From: Heliobacterium chlorum
Lineage (GTDB): Bacteria; Bacillota; Desulfitobacteriia; Heliobacteriales; Heliobacteriaceae
Assembly (NCBI RefSeq): GCF_014502795.1
Contig: NZ_JACVHF010000002.1
Coordinates: 1-64,000, forward strand
Direction: 5' to 3'
DNA: 64,000 nt
Part shown: positions 25,028-34,142 of the stretch, one piece after another
How the letters are laid out: each line of letters begins with the position of its first letter
Position numbering within the stretch: position 1 is the stretch's first letter
Made by a program: the position numbers and the translations under genes
Notes under the pieces: model-generated
What the model saw: only the letters and a program-made list of their open reading frames with translations
Databases searched by the model: none
What the model was told of the DNA's origin: nothing

Positions 25028-28000
25028 AAATCGCTCACTCTGCCGACTGGCACATCGGCGAACTCAAAGGGCCCACAGTGCATGGAGAAAACGCACGGCT
25101 GCTGGATACGGTCAAGTGCCTCGACTACATGGTGGACGAGGTAAGGCGGTTTCAGCCGGCGCTGAAAGTGGTCGCCGGTGACGTTTTCCACAAATCAAAA
25201 TTGTGGGGAGATCAGCTCGTCAAGGAAGTCCTTCTGGTGGCCAATGCACTCAGAGAGATGGGGAAGGTTTGTCCTACGGTTGTAGTGCAGGGCACAAAGG
25301 ACCATGACAGTGATGCATCATTCAAGCTGCTGAAGGAAATGCAGATCCGGAACGTGTGGATCGTAATGGCGCCGGAAGTGATTCGATTTGGTCCGGTTCA
25401 AGTGGCCTGTATGCCGGGGTATGACAAAGCCATGTTTCGGGCACTGAGTCCGGGGATGCGGCCGGAAGAAGAAAATGAAGTCTGTAGCGTGATGCTATCG
25501 GGTATGCTTCGTGAACTAAAGATGCAAGTGCGTCCATCAGATGGTCCGACTATCCTTGTAGCTCATTACGGTATCGATGGCGGACGATTGGACAGCGGTA
25601 CGGAAGCGACGTCACAAAGCGATGTGTTGCTCCATCCAGGAGTGCTTCAGGAATTAGGATTTGACCTGGTTTGCCTGGGGCATTGGCATCGCAAGCATCA
25701 AGTTAAGTGGTCCGGCGGTACGGTTCCAGTGTTTTTCTCCGGCTCTTTGAACGGGGTCACCTTTAACGAAGAGGCCCAGAAAAAAGGCTTCCTAGTGCAT
25801 GATACAGCAGACATAAAAGATCCTCACTTTGTAATCACGCCCTATCGGCGATACGTCACTATGGAAATGGACGACAGCGACATTCAAAACTTTATAAATG
25901 GTGAAACATACAGTTGGTTCGACGACCAGGATCCCTGGTTCCCTGATATTACGGATTGCATCGTCCGAGTCCACTATGAATGCACCGAGGAAAACGAAAA
26001 ACTCCTCAATCGAAACAACCTTATGCGTTACCTGTATGATAACGGCGCCTTTTACATCTCCGAAGTCACGCCAAAACAAATCATCCAGGAGCAGGCTAAA
26101 GATTCCCTCAATGAAAACGCTGACCCGATTCAAAACCTCCGTGGATGGTGCAGTTACTCAGAGATTCCTGAAGAAGAAACGGAAGCCCTCGTCGAGCTGG
26201 CAGTGCCGATGGTGGCCACGGTGGAAGCTCGGAGACCTACCGGAAAGATTGGCGGGACGTTTGAACTCATAGAGCAAACGGTCCGAAACTATCGAGCCTA
26301 CGCCAATGAAACCTTTGACTTCCGAAACGTCAGTTTCGCGGCCATCTGCGGGTTGAACGGCAAAGGGAAAAGCTCCTTCTTCATGGATTCCATCGTAGAC
26401 GGATTGTTTGAGCCTACCGGAAAGTCTGCGTCTAGATCAGGTGTCACTGGTGGCTGGATTACGACCGGCAAGGATGAAGGCATGATTCAGACCGTCTTTC
26501 GGATGGGCGAAACAATCTGGCGGGTGACCAGAGCAAGGTCCATCAAAGGCAATGGAAAGCTTTCGCTTACGCTGGACCAAATGGTGGAGGGTAAGTGGGA
26601 GACAGCATCCAAGGGACTCAGTGCTTCCGTGGTGCAGAAGAAAATCGTCGATGTCCTGGGTATGGATGCGGACACTTTCCGGTGTGTGTGCATGGTCATG
26701 CAGGATGACTACGCACGATTCCTTGAGGCAGATAAATCGGAACGCATGGCAGTGCTGGCGGCCATCTTGGGCCTTGGTATATATGATGACCTCCGGGAAT
26801 TGGCCGATAAGAAACGCAAAGAAACTTCTGACGAGTTGCTGGTGGTTAAGGCCCATGTGGAGCAGCTCAAGAAAGAAGTGGAACGACTGCCTGGACTGCT
26901 GGAAGAGTTGGTTAAGGCCAACCAGGATTTAGAGCAGGTGAATGGGCAGATTGCTCAGGCGGAGGCGGATCTGCAGGCAGCGGAAGATGAGCTTCGGAAG
27001 CTGCAGGCTCAGGCGGAGCGGTCCGAAGAACTGCAGCGTCAGATGACTGCCATCGATGCGGAGATTCGGAAGAAGCTAGCCGAACGACAGGAGCAGGAGC
27101 AGCGGAAGAAAGAGGCCGAGGACAAGCTATCCCATGAGCCGGCTATCCTAGCCAAGTGTTCGGAGTTGGAAAAGGTCAAAGCGCAAGTCATTGAGCTGAA
27201 GGCTAAAATACCTGTCCTGCAGGAAAAGGAACGAGAATTTTCTCGGTTGACGACCGACCTTATCACCGTGGATCGGAACATCACGCAAGTCGCTGGCCAG
27301 ATTCAAAAAACGGAGAAAGAGCTTGCCTCCAAAAATGAGCTTGAAAATGCGACGAAAGAGTACAGGGAAGCCGTCAATTCAATGAACGGCATGGATGACC
27401 TGGAGCAGAAGTGGGCCGATCTAAATTTCAAAGTACATCAGGCAAATATTGAATGGGGACGGGCTCACGTAAAACTGTCCAGCGAAAAGAGCAGCCTTCA
27501 GCAGACTATAAATAACTGTGAACGCCGAGTGGCCTTGCTGGAAAACTCAGGTTGCATTGACCCGGAAAATGCAAAGTGTGGTTACCTTGCCGATTCTCAC
27601 AAGGCTAAGGCTGAGCTTGCCGAAGCACAGCAGAAGCTTTCCATGCTGGATGAAGAAGCTGTTAAGACGTTGGAGCAAAAATACCTTGACATGGAAGCCG
27701 AACGGGACGCTCTCGGTTATGATGCTCAGCGACACCGGGAGTTGAAGCAAAAGATCAATGAGCTTCGACCAAAAGCAGAACTGCTGGCTCAGTTTTCCGG
27801 GAAAGAGGAATTATTAACTACCCTCAAGGCTCGTCATGAAGAGCTTCAGGCTCAGGCGGATGTGCTGACAAAACAATGCCAAGAGGCGAAGCAAGTCATC
27901 CAATTGCTGAAGAAAGAAACGGCTCCCCTGGCCGAGTTGGAACGGAAGATTCCGAACTTGGAAGGCTGGGCGAAGCTGAAAGATTCTATCCCGGCGCTTC

Positions 28001-28827
28001 GGGAAACGGTGAAGAACGCTGAGGAATCAATGCAGCGGATTGATATCGAACAGTTTGAAAAGCTCAATCAGAAGGAATCCTTGCAGACAGAAATCGATCA
28101 GCTTAAATCAGCTTCTAAGAATTCCTTTATTGCCAAGGACAGAGTGGATATGCTTCGAAAACTGCTGAACGACACTCTTCGGAATAACGAACGGCGCTTG
28201 CTTGGCATTATTGGCGGCCTCCAGTCTCAAATCACCACACTGCAGCAGAAAGAAGTCTCTTTGAGTGAAAAGCAAATCGAACTCTCCCCACTGGCCCAGA
28301 AGCTCACTCGGCTTGAACGGTTGAAAGAGGCCTTCAGTGCGACAGGCATCCCTCACCGAATCATTCGAGCGGCCATTCCTGAACTCAACGCCCGGGCGAA
28401 CGATCGCTTAATCCGCATGACGGGCGGTCGAATGACCATCGCCGTCAAGCCGGACCGGGAGCAGAAGAACGGCAAGGAAGTTCCTGCAATTGAAGTATTC
28501 GTCAGCGATTGGGGCTCAGAGCGGCCATACAAGGATTACTCTGGTGGCGAAAAGGTTCGCGCTGCCTTAAGTATGGTGTTTGGATTGTCGGGACTGGTAT
28601 CTTCCAGGGGAGCCATTCAGTCGAATTTCTTAGGTATCGATGAGCCTCCTTTCCTCGATGCGGAAGGGGTAGACGCCTACATCGAAGCTGTGACGATGGA
28701 ATTTGAATCACGCCCCGGATTGAAAGTGATGGCAATATCCCATGATCCCCTGTTTAGAGAACGATTCCCTCAGAAGGTCGAAGTTTACCGCGATGAAACG
28801 GGGGCTCGTGTTCGGGTGGTGGCGTAG
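25024..28827 (+). CDS. Single-chain SbcD-SbcC (Mre11-Rad50-like) nuclease-ATPase
   Basis: A 1267-residue protein joining two subunits that are usually separate. Residues 1-~290 are an Mre11/SbcD phosphoesterase: HSADWHIGE, VVAGDVFH, VAHYGIDGG and LGHWHRKH carry the metal ligands; the usual GNHD motif reads GTKDHD. Residues ~400-1267 are SbcC/Rad50: Walker A GLNGKGKSS near 443-451, QDDYARFLEADKSERM, a very long coiled coil, the signature SGGEKVRAALSM from residue 1173 and Walker B LGIDEPPFLD. The hook at the coil tip has C844 and C852 seven residues apart instead of the usual CxxC. The enzyme should process DNA ends during phage replication and recombination. The gene is coupled to its neighbours by overlap. 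Confidence 0.92.
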   Translation: MKIAHSADWHIGELKGPTVHGENARLLDTVKCLDYMVDEVRRFQPALKVVAGDVFHKSKLWGDQLVKEVLLVANALREMGKVCPTVVVQGTKDHDSDASFKLLKEMQIRNVWIVMAPEVIRFGPVQVACMPGYDKAMFRALSPGMRPEEENEVCSVMLSGMLRELKMQVRPSDGPTILVAHYGIDGGRLDSGTEATSQSDVLLHPGVLQELGFDLVCLGHWHRKHQVKWSGGTVPVFFSGSLNGVTFNEEAQKKGFLVHDTADIKDPHFVITPYRRYVTMEMDDSDIQNFINGETYSWFDDQDPWFPDITDCIVRVHYECTEENEKLLNRNNLMRYLYDNGAFYISEVTPKQIIQEQAKDSLNENADPIQNLRGWCSYSEIPEEETEALVELAVPMVATVEARRPTGKIGGTFELIEQTVRNYRAYANETFDFRNVSFAAICGLNGKGKSSFFMDSIVDGLFEPTGKSASRSGVTGGWITTGKDEGMIQTVFRMGETIWRVTRARSIKGNGKLSLTLDQMVEGKWETASKGLSASVVQKKIVDVLGMDADTFRCVCMVMQDDYARFLEADKSERMAVLAAILGLGIYDDLRELADKKRKETSDELLVVKAHVEQLKKEVERLPGLLEELVKANQDLEQVNGQIAQAEADLQAAEDELRKLQAQAERSEELQRQMTAIDAEIRKKLAERQEQEQRKKEAEDKLSHEPAILAKCSELEKVKAQVIELKAKIPVLQEKEREFSRLTTDLITVDRNITQVAGQIQKTEKELASKNELENATKEYREAVNSMNGMDDLEQKWADLNFKVHQANIEWGRAHVKLSSEKSSLQQTINNCERRVALLENSGCIDPENAKCGYLADSHKAKAELAEAQQKLSMLDEEAVKTLEQKYLDMEAERDALGYDAQRHRELKQKINELRPKAELLAQFSGKEELLTTLKARHEELQAQADVLTKQCQEAKQVIQLLKKETAPLAELERKIPNLEGWAKLKDSIPALRETVKNAEESMQRIDIEQFEKLNQKESLQTEIDQLKSASKNSFIAKDRVDMLRKLLNDTLRNNERRLLGIIGGLQSQITTLQQKEVSLSEKQIELSPLAQKLTRLERLKEAFSATGIPHRIIRAAIPELNARANDRLIRMTGGRMTIAVKPDREQKNGKEVPAIEVFVSDWGSERPYKDYSGGEKVRAALSMVFGLSGLVSSRGAIQSNFLGIDEPPFLDAEGVDAYIEAVTMEFESRPGLKVMAISHDPLFRERFPQKVEVYRDETGARVRVVA

Positions 28828-29139
28828 GTGACCTTCACTCCAAAGTACGACTGGAAAAACGTCTTTGAGCCGAACATTCGGCAGTATTACCGAACGATGG
28901 GGCCGGATTGCGTGACGATGCTCGTTGGTTATGACGGCCCCATCCCTCACAAGCTTACAATTATCTCTCATGCCACGGAGATGGGCTATGCGATGGACCC
29001 AGAAGCCAAACGAGCGAAGCAACGGAAGCCGAAGCGTCAGAAAAATGAGGACGGGGTGTCAGCTCGGTCGGTGTTTGAGGCGCTGGCAGAAGTGCTGCTG
29101 GTGCAGCGGATTCGTCGGGCGGATCCGACGGTGAGGTGA
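28828..29139 (+). CDS. Hypothetical phage protein, 103 residues
   Basis: GTG 28828 follows the previous stop directly. The first half has beta-strand character (CVTMLVGYDGPIPHKL). A basic stretch (EAKRAKQRKPKRQKNED) and a helical end follow. No family is recognised; coupling to the SbcDC-like gene suggests joint expression. Confidence 0.65.
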   Translation: MTFTPKYDWKNVFEPNIRQYYRTMGPDCVTMLVGYDGPIPHKLTIISHATEMGYAMDPEAKRAKQRKPKRQKNEDGVSARSVFEALAEVLLVQRIRRADPTVR

Positions 29140-29145
29140 TGAGGA

Positions 29146-29676
29146 ATGTCCGATGAAACGAAGTTCTGGAGGTACTCGGTGCCTCCAGAAAAGGGGCAGG
29201 GATGGGGAATCTTCCTCCTTGACTCGACGGGTATGTTTGCCGCGGTCACTGATTACGGAAATTACGTGTTTAAGTGGACTCATCACGGAAAAGACGATTT
29301 TCGGAAATTTGTAATAGATGTGAGCAGTTCACCCGATTATTTGCTTGAAAAAGTGGCTCCCCATGGCGAAGTTTACGATGGTCAAGAAACCAAAAAGCAT
29401 GTCCGTGAAACCATCCTTCAGCATCGTAGAGATAGGAGTTTATCGAAAGACGAAGCAAGAACAGAATGGGAACTGCTCGACGAGTACGACCTATCAGAAG
29501 AAGGCAATTTCCCTTTGTGGTATCACAACACTAGCTTGTGCGATGCATTTGAAATGGCCAAAAGAACATATCCACGGAGCATGAGGTCATTCGCAGAAAA
29601 ACTCATGCCACGGCTGGCGACAATGATTCGGGAAGAGATGGAACGGGAAGGTCGATGCTGTAATGCCGAAGCGTGA
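29146..29676 (+). CDS. Hypothetical phage protein, 176 residues
   Basis: It starts at ATG 29146, a few bases after GATGAGGA. The core GWGIFLLDSTGMFAAVTDYG followed by NYVFKWT is a beta sheet with an aromatic-rich pattern, and the C-terminal half is helical. The protein at 33182 has a similar arrangement (MMYVSGDLGSAVFWFT), so the two are probably distant paralogues. Function is unknown. Confidence 0.7.
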   Translation: MSDETKFWRYSVPPEKGQGWGIFLLDSTGMFAAVTDYGNYVFKWTHHGKDDFRKFVIDVSSSPDYLLEKVAPHGEVYDGQETKKHVRETILQHRRDRSLSKDEARTEWELLDEYDLSEEGNFPLWYHNTSLCDAFEMAKRTYPRSMRSFAEKLMPRLATMIREEMEREGRCCNAEA

Positions 29677-29884
29677 CCTACATAAAGACTTACGATTCGT
29701 AGAAAATCGGATGTTTCGGCGGGATGCCGATAAGTATCCCGGTAGCCTTTGCGACATCGCCAGGCATGCGCTGGAACGGTTAATCCGGATAGAAGATGCA
29801 GCAAATAAAGTTTTGAATGAGTACACGCTTGCTCCATTCGCCAAGGTCACGCTACAGGAAGCGATAGAAGGTGATGACGAGTGA
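29663..29884 (+). CDS. Hypothetical phage protein, 73 residues
   Basis: ATG 29663 overlaps the previous gene by 14 bases, and its stop overlaps the next start by four. The protein is helical and basic at the N-terminus (KRDLHKDLRFVENRMFRRD), then HALERLIRIEDAANKVL. The family is not recognised. Confidence 0.65.
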   Translation: MPKRDLHKDLRFVENRMFRRDADKYPGSLCDIARHALERLIRIEDAANKVLNEYTLAPFAKVTLQEAIEGDDE

Positions 29885-30324
29885 AAGCATTATCTCTCTT
29901 ACAGCCGTGGGCCTCACTCATCGCCATCGGTGCCAAGAAGATTGAGACGCGAAGCTGGGCGACGAAGTACCGGGGACCGCTGGCGATACACGCGAGTGCT
30001 AAGTTCGGAAAACATGAAAAAGCCACTTGTGGACTTCCTGGATTCAAGCAGACGCTAATAGTTCACCGATTGATGCGCGAAAGCAAAACACAGTATGGAT
30101 TGTATTTCTATGAAATGCCGTTAGGTTCGATTATTGCTATATGTAATCTTGTTGACGTGATACCTGTTGAAGATATAAGTGGCCTAACTACCAAGGAACG
30201 AGCTTTCGGTGATTACTCCCCAGGGAGATACGCATGGGTGCTGGAGGATGTAAGGCCTCTCGATAAACCAGTTCCGGCAAAGGGGAAACTTGGCCTGTGG
30301 GAATGGGCAGGTGATGCCGGATGA
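29881..30324 (+). CDS. ASCH-domain protein
   Basis: A 147-residue protein that is one ASCH domain: MKALSLLQPWASLIAIGAKK, then IETRSWATKYRGPLAIHAS and later GRYAWVLEDVRPLDKPVPA. These are the conserved segments of the YqfB/ASCH beta-barrel family related to PUA domains. Such proteins bind RNA or hydrolyse modified nucleosides, and they occur in many phages. GTG 29881 is coupled to the previous stop (GTGA). Confidence 0.85.
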   Translation: MKALSLLQPWASLIAIGAKKIETRSWATKYRGPLAIHASAKFGKHEKATCGLPGFKQTLIVHRLMRESKTQYGLYFYEMPLGSIIAICNLVDVIPVEDISGLTTKERAFGDYSPGRYAWVLEDVRPLDKPVPAKGKLGLWEWAGDAG

Positions 30325-30498
30325 GCAACAAGCGCCGCCCTCAGTTCTCGAAGCGGAAAGGTAAATAAGAAGGGGATCTTTCCTAACAGGTAAGGTCCGT
30401 CACCTTCGTGACCCGGGTGTGTACGGGCACTGCGAGCTTCACTCTTGTGTGTAGGCTAGCGGTGCCCGTTTTTGTTTAGGCGGAAAGGGGGAGAACGG
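30325..30498 (+). promoter_or_regulatory. Structured intergenic region with a terminator
   Basis: A short stem with a four-base loop (GTCAC-CTTC-GTGAC, 30391-30404) is followed by a long hairpin. In that hairpin ACGGGCAC (30423-30430) pairs with GTGCCCGT (30462-30469), ending in TTTTT. The second hairpin is a good intrinsic terminator. Together they could be an attenuator or the end of a small RNA; no ligand-type motif is recognised. Confidence 0.6.
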
Positions 30499-31179
30499 GT
30501 GAGTGATCAAGAGAATCGGCGGCATTTGGAAGCGGATTTGGCGTGGTTGACCGATGATAGGAACTGCAATATTTCGCCGAAGTTGCTGGAAGTCGGGACT
30601 CACGCCATCAACCGAGCTATCAATGCCGAGAACGAGGTTGAAGAGCTCAAGAATTACGCAACCGTGGCTGAAAAAGTAATCTCTAACCTTGTTGGCACGA
30701 TGAAAGACGTTGCCGAACACGTTGCTTTTGGGCAGTTGGAAATAGCCGTCGCGATCACCGAAACAGCGCGAGAAATGTACAGAAAGTGGGCTCCTGCGAC
30801 AAGTAGTGATGAGCATTCAGACAGGATGAATCTGATATTTGAAAAGGTGCTCAACGACCGGAGAGAGAACTGCCAGTGCCCAATTTGCGGGGATGCGGAA
30901 GCGCATCATGGAGAATGCGACCTTCGAAAATCCGACCTTCGGATTGTGGAACTGGAGGAACAGGTCTCAGAACTGAAAGGCGTGCTTCAGTTTATCGCGG
31001 ATGCCTACAGGGAAGACGACTTTACTTGGGTTGACGCGATCGACACCGCGAACCTTGCCTTGCAGGGCGTTTACCCTTGGCACGACGAGCCCACAGCGAA
31101 AGGAGATGACCAACGTGGACCATGCGAATTTGAGCCCGGATGCCATCCAAACGCTAGCGGTGACGATCGGCAAGATTGA
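30499..31179 (+). CDS. Hypothetical phage protein with Cys motif, 226 residues
   Basis: GTG 30499 is chosen because AAAGGGGGAG lies seven bases upstream. The first 120 residues are helical. NCQCPICGDAEAHHGEC then gives a Cys/His cluster that probably binds zinc, followed by another helix. The end (CEFEPGCHPN) overlaps the next gene. A short version of this plan is common in phage early proteins of unknown role. Confidence 0.65.
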   Translation: MSDQENRRHLEADLAWLTDDRNCNISPKLLEVGTHAINRAINAENEVEELKNYATVAEKVISNLVGTMKDVAEHVAFGQLEIAVAITETAREMYRKWAPATSSDEHSDRMNLIFEKVLNDRRENCQCPICGDAEAHHGECDLRKSDLRIVELEEQVSELKGVLQFIADAYREDDFTWVDAIDTANLALQGVYPWHDEPTAKGDDQRGPCEFEPGCHPNASGDDRQD

Positions 31180-31375
31180 CCGCGACACTAAAGAGATTGG
31201 GCAGCCCCTGACGGATGAGCAACTGGCCGTGGTGTATCAGCGAATTGAGATTCTCATGGGCGGGTTTTCCCGGGCGCTGCGGTTCGCCACATCGATGCCG
31301 CCGGATTATCGGCCCGATGGGATGCGGCGGTTGATGCAGCGGGTGAGGCCGGGGCATTTGAAGGTGATTCGGTGA
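31115..31375 (+). CDS. Hypothetical phage protein, 86 residues
   Basis: GTG 31115 lies nine bases after AAAGGAG, while ATG 31106 touches that site and is less likely. The gene overlaps the previous one by 65 bases in another frame. The protein is helical with RIEILMGGFSRALRFATSMP in the middle. Its stop overlaps the helicase start by four bases. Confidence 0.6.
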   Translation: MDHANLSPDAIQTLAVTIGKIDRDTKEIGQPLTDEQLAVVYQRIEILMGGFSRALRFATSMPPDYRPDGMRRLMQRVRPGHLKVIR

Positions 31376-32913
31376 ACGTAGTTCTGACGGTATCGAACAA
31401 GATTCACTTTCCCTTACCTGTGGGATTCCAGCAACGATATCCCCAGGTAATAAAATCCATCCGGGAAGCTATGGTTTTGGATAACCCAGAATATCGAGAA
31501 GCGGAGAAGTACGGCAGATCGCTAAGAGGTATTCCGGCCAAGTTGACGCTGTGGCAGGTCGATCCGCGAGGAAGCGGAACGCTGTGGTTACCCAGGGGGT
31601 ACATGACCGAACTGCTCAGGTTATTGCACAGAAACGGGATTGGCTATCAAATTGTAGACCTGCGGGCTTCTCCAGAGCCAGTGGAATTCGGTTCGCTGAT
31701 TCAGCTACGAGACTATCAAGCTCCAGCGGTTAAGGCGATGCTGGAGGCTACCCAGGGCATATTGCAAGCCTGTGCTGGTGCAGGGAAAACAGAAATGTTT
31801 TTGCAGATTATTGCAGAAAGCAAGCTGCCGACTCTCTGTTTAACCCATAACAAAGACTTGGCCAAGCAAATCATTGACCGGGCTTGCGGTACCTCAACTC
31901 GACCTGCGAAGTTATCCATCCCACGGGAAGAGATCGGTATCATCGGAATGGGTAAAGAGCGAATTGGTCCAAGGCTCACTATCGGCATTTTTCAGAAGAT
32001 GGTCAGGATGGACCTTTCCAGGTTAAAAGGCAAGTTTGGGCAGGTCATTGTCGATGAGGTTCATCACACTTCTTGTCAAACTTGGCAAACTGTTCTAAAT
32101 CAATTAGACACGAAGCGCAGGTATGGGGTTACGGCTACTTTCAAGCGTGGTGATGGATTAGAGGTCATCACAGAGCGAGTTATTGGCCCTACGCTCCACA
32201 AGATTCCCCGTTCCGTTGTCGAAGCGGCTGGCGGCGTGATGAAAGCTCGACTGGAAAAGATTGAGCTACGGTTTCGTTCCGTGGTCTGGGACCATCAGCA
32301 GGAGAAGCTCAAGCGGTGGGAAGAGGCTTGCAAAGCCCAGGAGATACCGAATGCAGAGCGAGTGTTACAGGGATTATCGCCACTGCCGAAGCCCAGAAAG
32401 CCAGTCATTGATCACAATGCGCTCATCAGTGACGTGCTGGGGAATGAGGAGCGCAACGTCTTCATCGCTCGGATTCTTGGGACTCTCGGTTTTGGTCACA
32501 GTTCACTGGTTCTTACGTCGAGGATTGAGCATGGGTACCGGATGGTGCAACTGCTGAGGGAAATGTGTCCAGACCTCAGAGCAGCAGTGGTTCATGGCAA
32601 CACGAAAGAGTGGCCCATGCCGGACAAGGTTCGTGAAGCGATTATCGCGGCCATGGACCAGGGTGAACTCGATATGTTATTTGCCGTCAACCTTGGGAAG
32701 GAAGGCCTCGATGTCCCACGGCTGGATCAGTTGTTCTTCGTCTCTGGGGGAAGAGATGAAATTATGGTCGAGCAAACCGTAGGACGGATTCAGCGGACCT
32801 TTCCCGGGAAAGGGCAGCCAGTGGTGTATGACTTCGTGGATACGGAGATTGGGACGCTGGCGAACCAGTTTTGGGCCAGGAGAAGGGTGTACAAAGAACT
32901 TGGGATTATTTGA
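31372..32913 (+). CDS. SF2 DNA helicase (XPB/UvsW-like)
   Basis: A 513-residue helicase starting at GTG 31372. QLRDYQAPAVKAML is the Q-type motif, ACAGAGKTEM is Walker A, VIVDEVHH the DExH box and GVTATFKRGDG motif III. GKEGLDVPRLDQLFFVSG and EQTVGRIQRTFPGKG are motifs V and VI. The order and spacing match phage UvsW/XPB-like helicases, which remodel branched DNA. It probably acts with the SbcDC-like protein and RusA in recombination-dependent replication. Confidence 0.9.
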   Translation: MNVVLTVSNKIHFPLPVGFQQRYPQVIKSIREAMVLDNPEYREAEKYGRSLRGIPAKLTLWQVDPRGSGTLWLPRGYMTELLRLLHRNGIGYQIVDLRASPEPVEFGSLIQLRDYQAPAVKAMLEATQGILQACAGAGKTEMFLQIIAESKLPTLCLTHNKDLAKQIIDRACGTSTRPAKLSIPREEIGIIGMGKERIGPRLTIGIFQKMVRMDLSRLKGKFGQVIVDEVHHTSCQTWQTVLNQLDTKRRYGVTATFKRGDGLEVITERVIGPTLHKIPRSVVEAAGGVMKARLEKIELRFRSVVWDHQQEKLKRWEEACKAQEIPNAERVLQGLSPLPKPRKPVIDHNALISDVLGNEERNVFIARILGTLGFGHSSLVLTSRIEHGYRMVQLLREMCPDLRAAVVHGNTKEWPMPDKVREAIIAAMDQGELDMLFAVNLGKEGLDVPRLDQLFFVSGGRDEIMVEQTVGRIQRTFPGKGQPVVYDFVDTEIGTLANQFWARRRVYKELGII

Positions 32914-32928
32914 TTGGAGGAATATCTC

Positions 32929-33165
32929 ATGAGTGAACAACAAATTCCGGCCATCACGGCTCACATTGATGGCAACCAGTTTGAGCGGATTGTGGTCCAT
33001 GTGGAGGACTGCCCGATTGGTCGGGCCTCGAAGCACAACAATGAACACGCAATTTGTTACTACCGGTCTGCGGTGAGTGGGACCCATGTACCGCGATGCC
33101 CGGGTTATGTCGGGGTGAAGCATGACCGGGAGACGGGGAAAGATGTAGTGCTGTGTACCTGCTGA
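32929..33165 (+). CDS. Small phage protein, 78 residues
   Basis: ATG 32929 lies eight bases after TTGGAGG. The sequence has VVHVEDCPIGRASKHNNE, CYY, RCPGYV and a C-terminal CTC. The Cys and His residues could form a zinc site. The family is not recognised. Confidence 0.65.
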   Translation: MSEQQIPAITAHIDGNQFERIVVHVEDCPIGRASKHNNEHAICYYRSAVSGTHVPRCPGYVGVKHDRETGKDVVLCTC

Positions 33166-33181
33166 TTGGAGGCGACTGGCA

Positions 33182-33754
33182 GTGACCGAAACTGAAAAAG
33201 AAATTCGCGAGAGATGGTTTAGGGACCATCAGGCTACACTGACGGAGCACGGCGATCTGAAAGTGCTTGAATGGAGAAGGCTGGGGACTAGTTCTTACTA
33301 TGTGCGGTATGTCTTTGACCGAAACATGATGTATGTATCCGGTGATCTAGGAAGTGCGGTGTTTTGGTTCACGGAACATGCTGACGTTCATACTCAGGCA
33401 ACCTATAGCCTTTCTTACTTTGAAGGCAAGATGGTGGCATTCAGCGACGACAGGCGAGATTTTAACGAAAACAAAGCGGTGAAAAGGCTTCGTGAGTGGC
33501 TAAACGACATCAAGCAAGCTGGCAAGGAATACGACCATGACGACATGCAACAGTTGTTTGAAGATGCTAGAAGATGTTCTCACCGTTCCCATTGGGATGC
33601 GCTTGCCTGGAATCACAGCATACTTTCCGAATTGGATGATTGTTACCATGAGTGGTTTTTCAGAGCTGGTGATGAGATGCCTTGGAGAATCATTGCTTAC
33701 CTTATCGGCTTAAAAATGGCTTCTGAGCAATTGAAGGTCAAGCAGGCCGAATAA
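33182..33754 (+). CDS. Hypothetical phage protein, 190 residues
   Basis: GTG 33182 follows GGAGGCGACTGGCA. The segment MMYVSGDLGSAVFWFTEHAD resembles the core of the protein at 29146, while the C-terminal two thirds are helical (NKAVKRLREWLNDIKQAGKE). A duplicated phage gene family of unknown role is likely. Confidence 0.7.
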   Translation: MTETEKEIRERWFRDHQATLTEHGDLKVLEWRRLGTSSYYVRYVFDRNMMYVSGDLGSAVFWFTEHADVHTQATYSLSYFEGKMVAFSDDRRDFNENKAVKRLREWLNDIKQAGKEYDHDDMQQLFEDARRCSHRSHWDALAWNHSILSELDDCYHEWFFRAGDEMPWRIIAYLIGLKMASEQLKVKQAE

Positions 33755-33781
33755 AAAAACTGCCCACAGCGTGATGGGCAG
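33753..33781 (-). terminator. Minus-strand terminator inside the early operon
   Basis: CTGCCCA (33760-33766) pairs exactly with TGGGCAG (33775-33781). The seven A residues before the stem become a T-run only on the minus strand. No minus-strand gene ends here. Confidence 0.65.
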
Positions 33782-33854
33782 GGGTATTCAGTCTCTATCA
33801 TGCGCTGAGTGCGCGAGAAAAATACAAAGAATGGGAAAGGGAGAGATGGTTTCT

Positions 33855-34142
33855 ATGAAATCGACAGGGATTGTGCGTAAGGTGGACGAGCTGGGCCGGG
33901 TTGTGATTCCGATTGAGCTGCGCCGGACTATGGGGATTGAGGAAAAGGATCCGCTAGAGATTTACGTCAACGAGCATCAAATCATCCTTCAGAAGTACGA
34001 ACCGGCTTGTGTGTTCTGCGGGAACGCGAAAAACGTGCAGAATTTTCGCGGAAAAATTGTCTGTGAAGAGTGCGTATCATCGATGGCAGCTAATGCGGTC
34101 GAAGCGAAACGGGAGCGCAAGGCGGCTGGAGCCGGAAAGTAG
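33855..34142 (+). CDS. SpoVT/AbrB-type regulator with C-terminal zinc ribbon
   Basis: The protein has 95 residues from ATG 33855, ten bases after AAGGGAGAG. The N-terminus (MKSTGIVRKVDELGRVVIPI then ELRRTMGIEEKDPLEIYV) is a textbook AbrB swapped-hairpin DNA-binding domain. It is followed by CVFCGNAKNVQNF and CEECV, a four-Cys ribbon, and a Lys/Arg-rich tail. AbrB-like proteins are global transition-state regulators; phages use them to steer host or phage transcription. Confidence 0.9.
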   Translation: MKSTGIVRKVDELGRVVIPIELRRTMGIEEKDPLEIYVNEHQIILQKYEPACVFCGNAKNVQNFRGKIVCEECVSSMAANAVEAKRERKAAGAGK

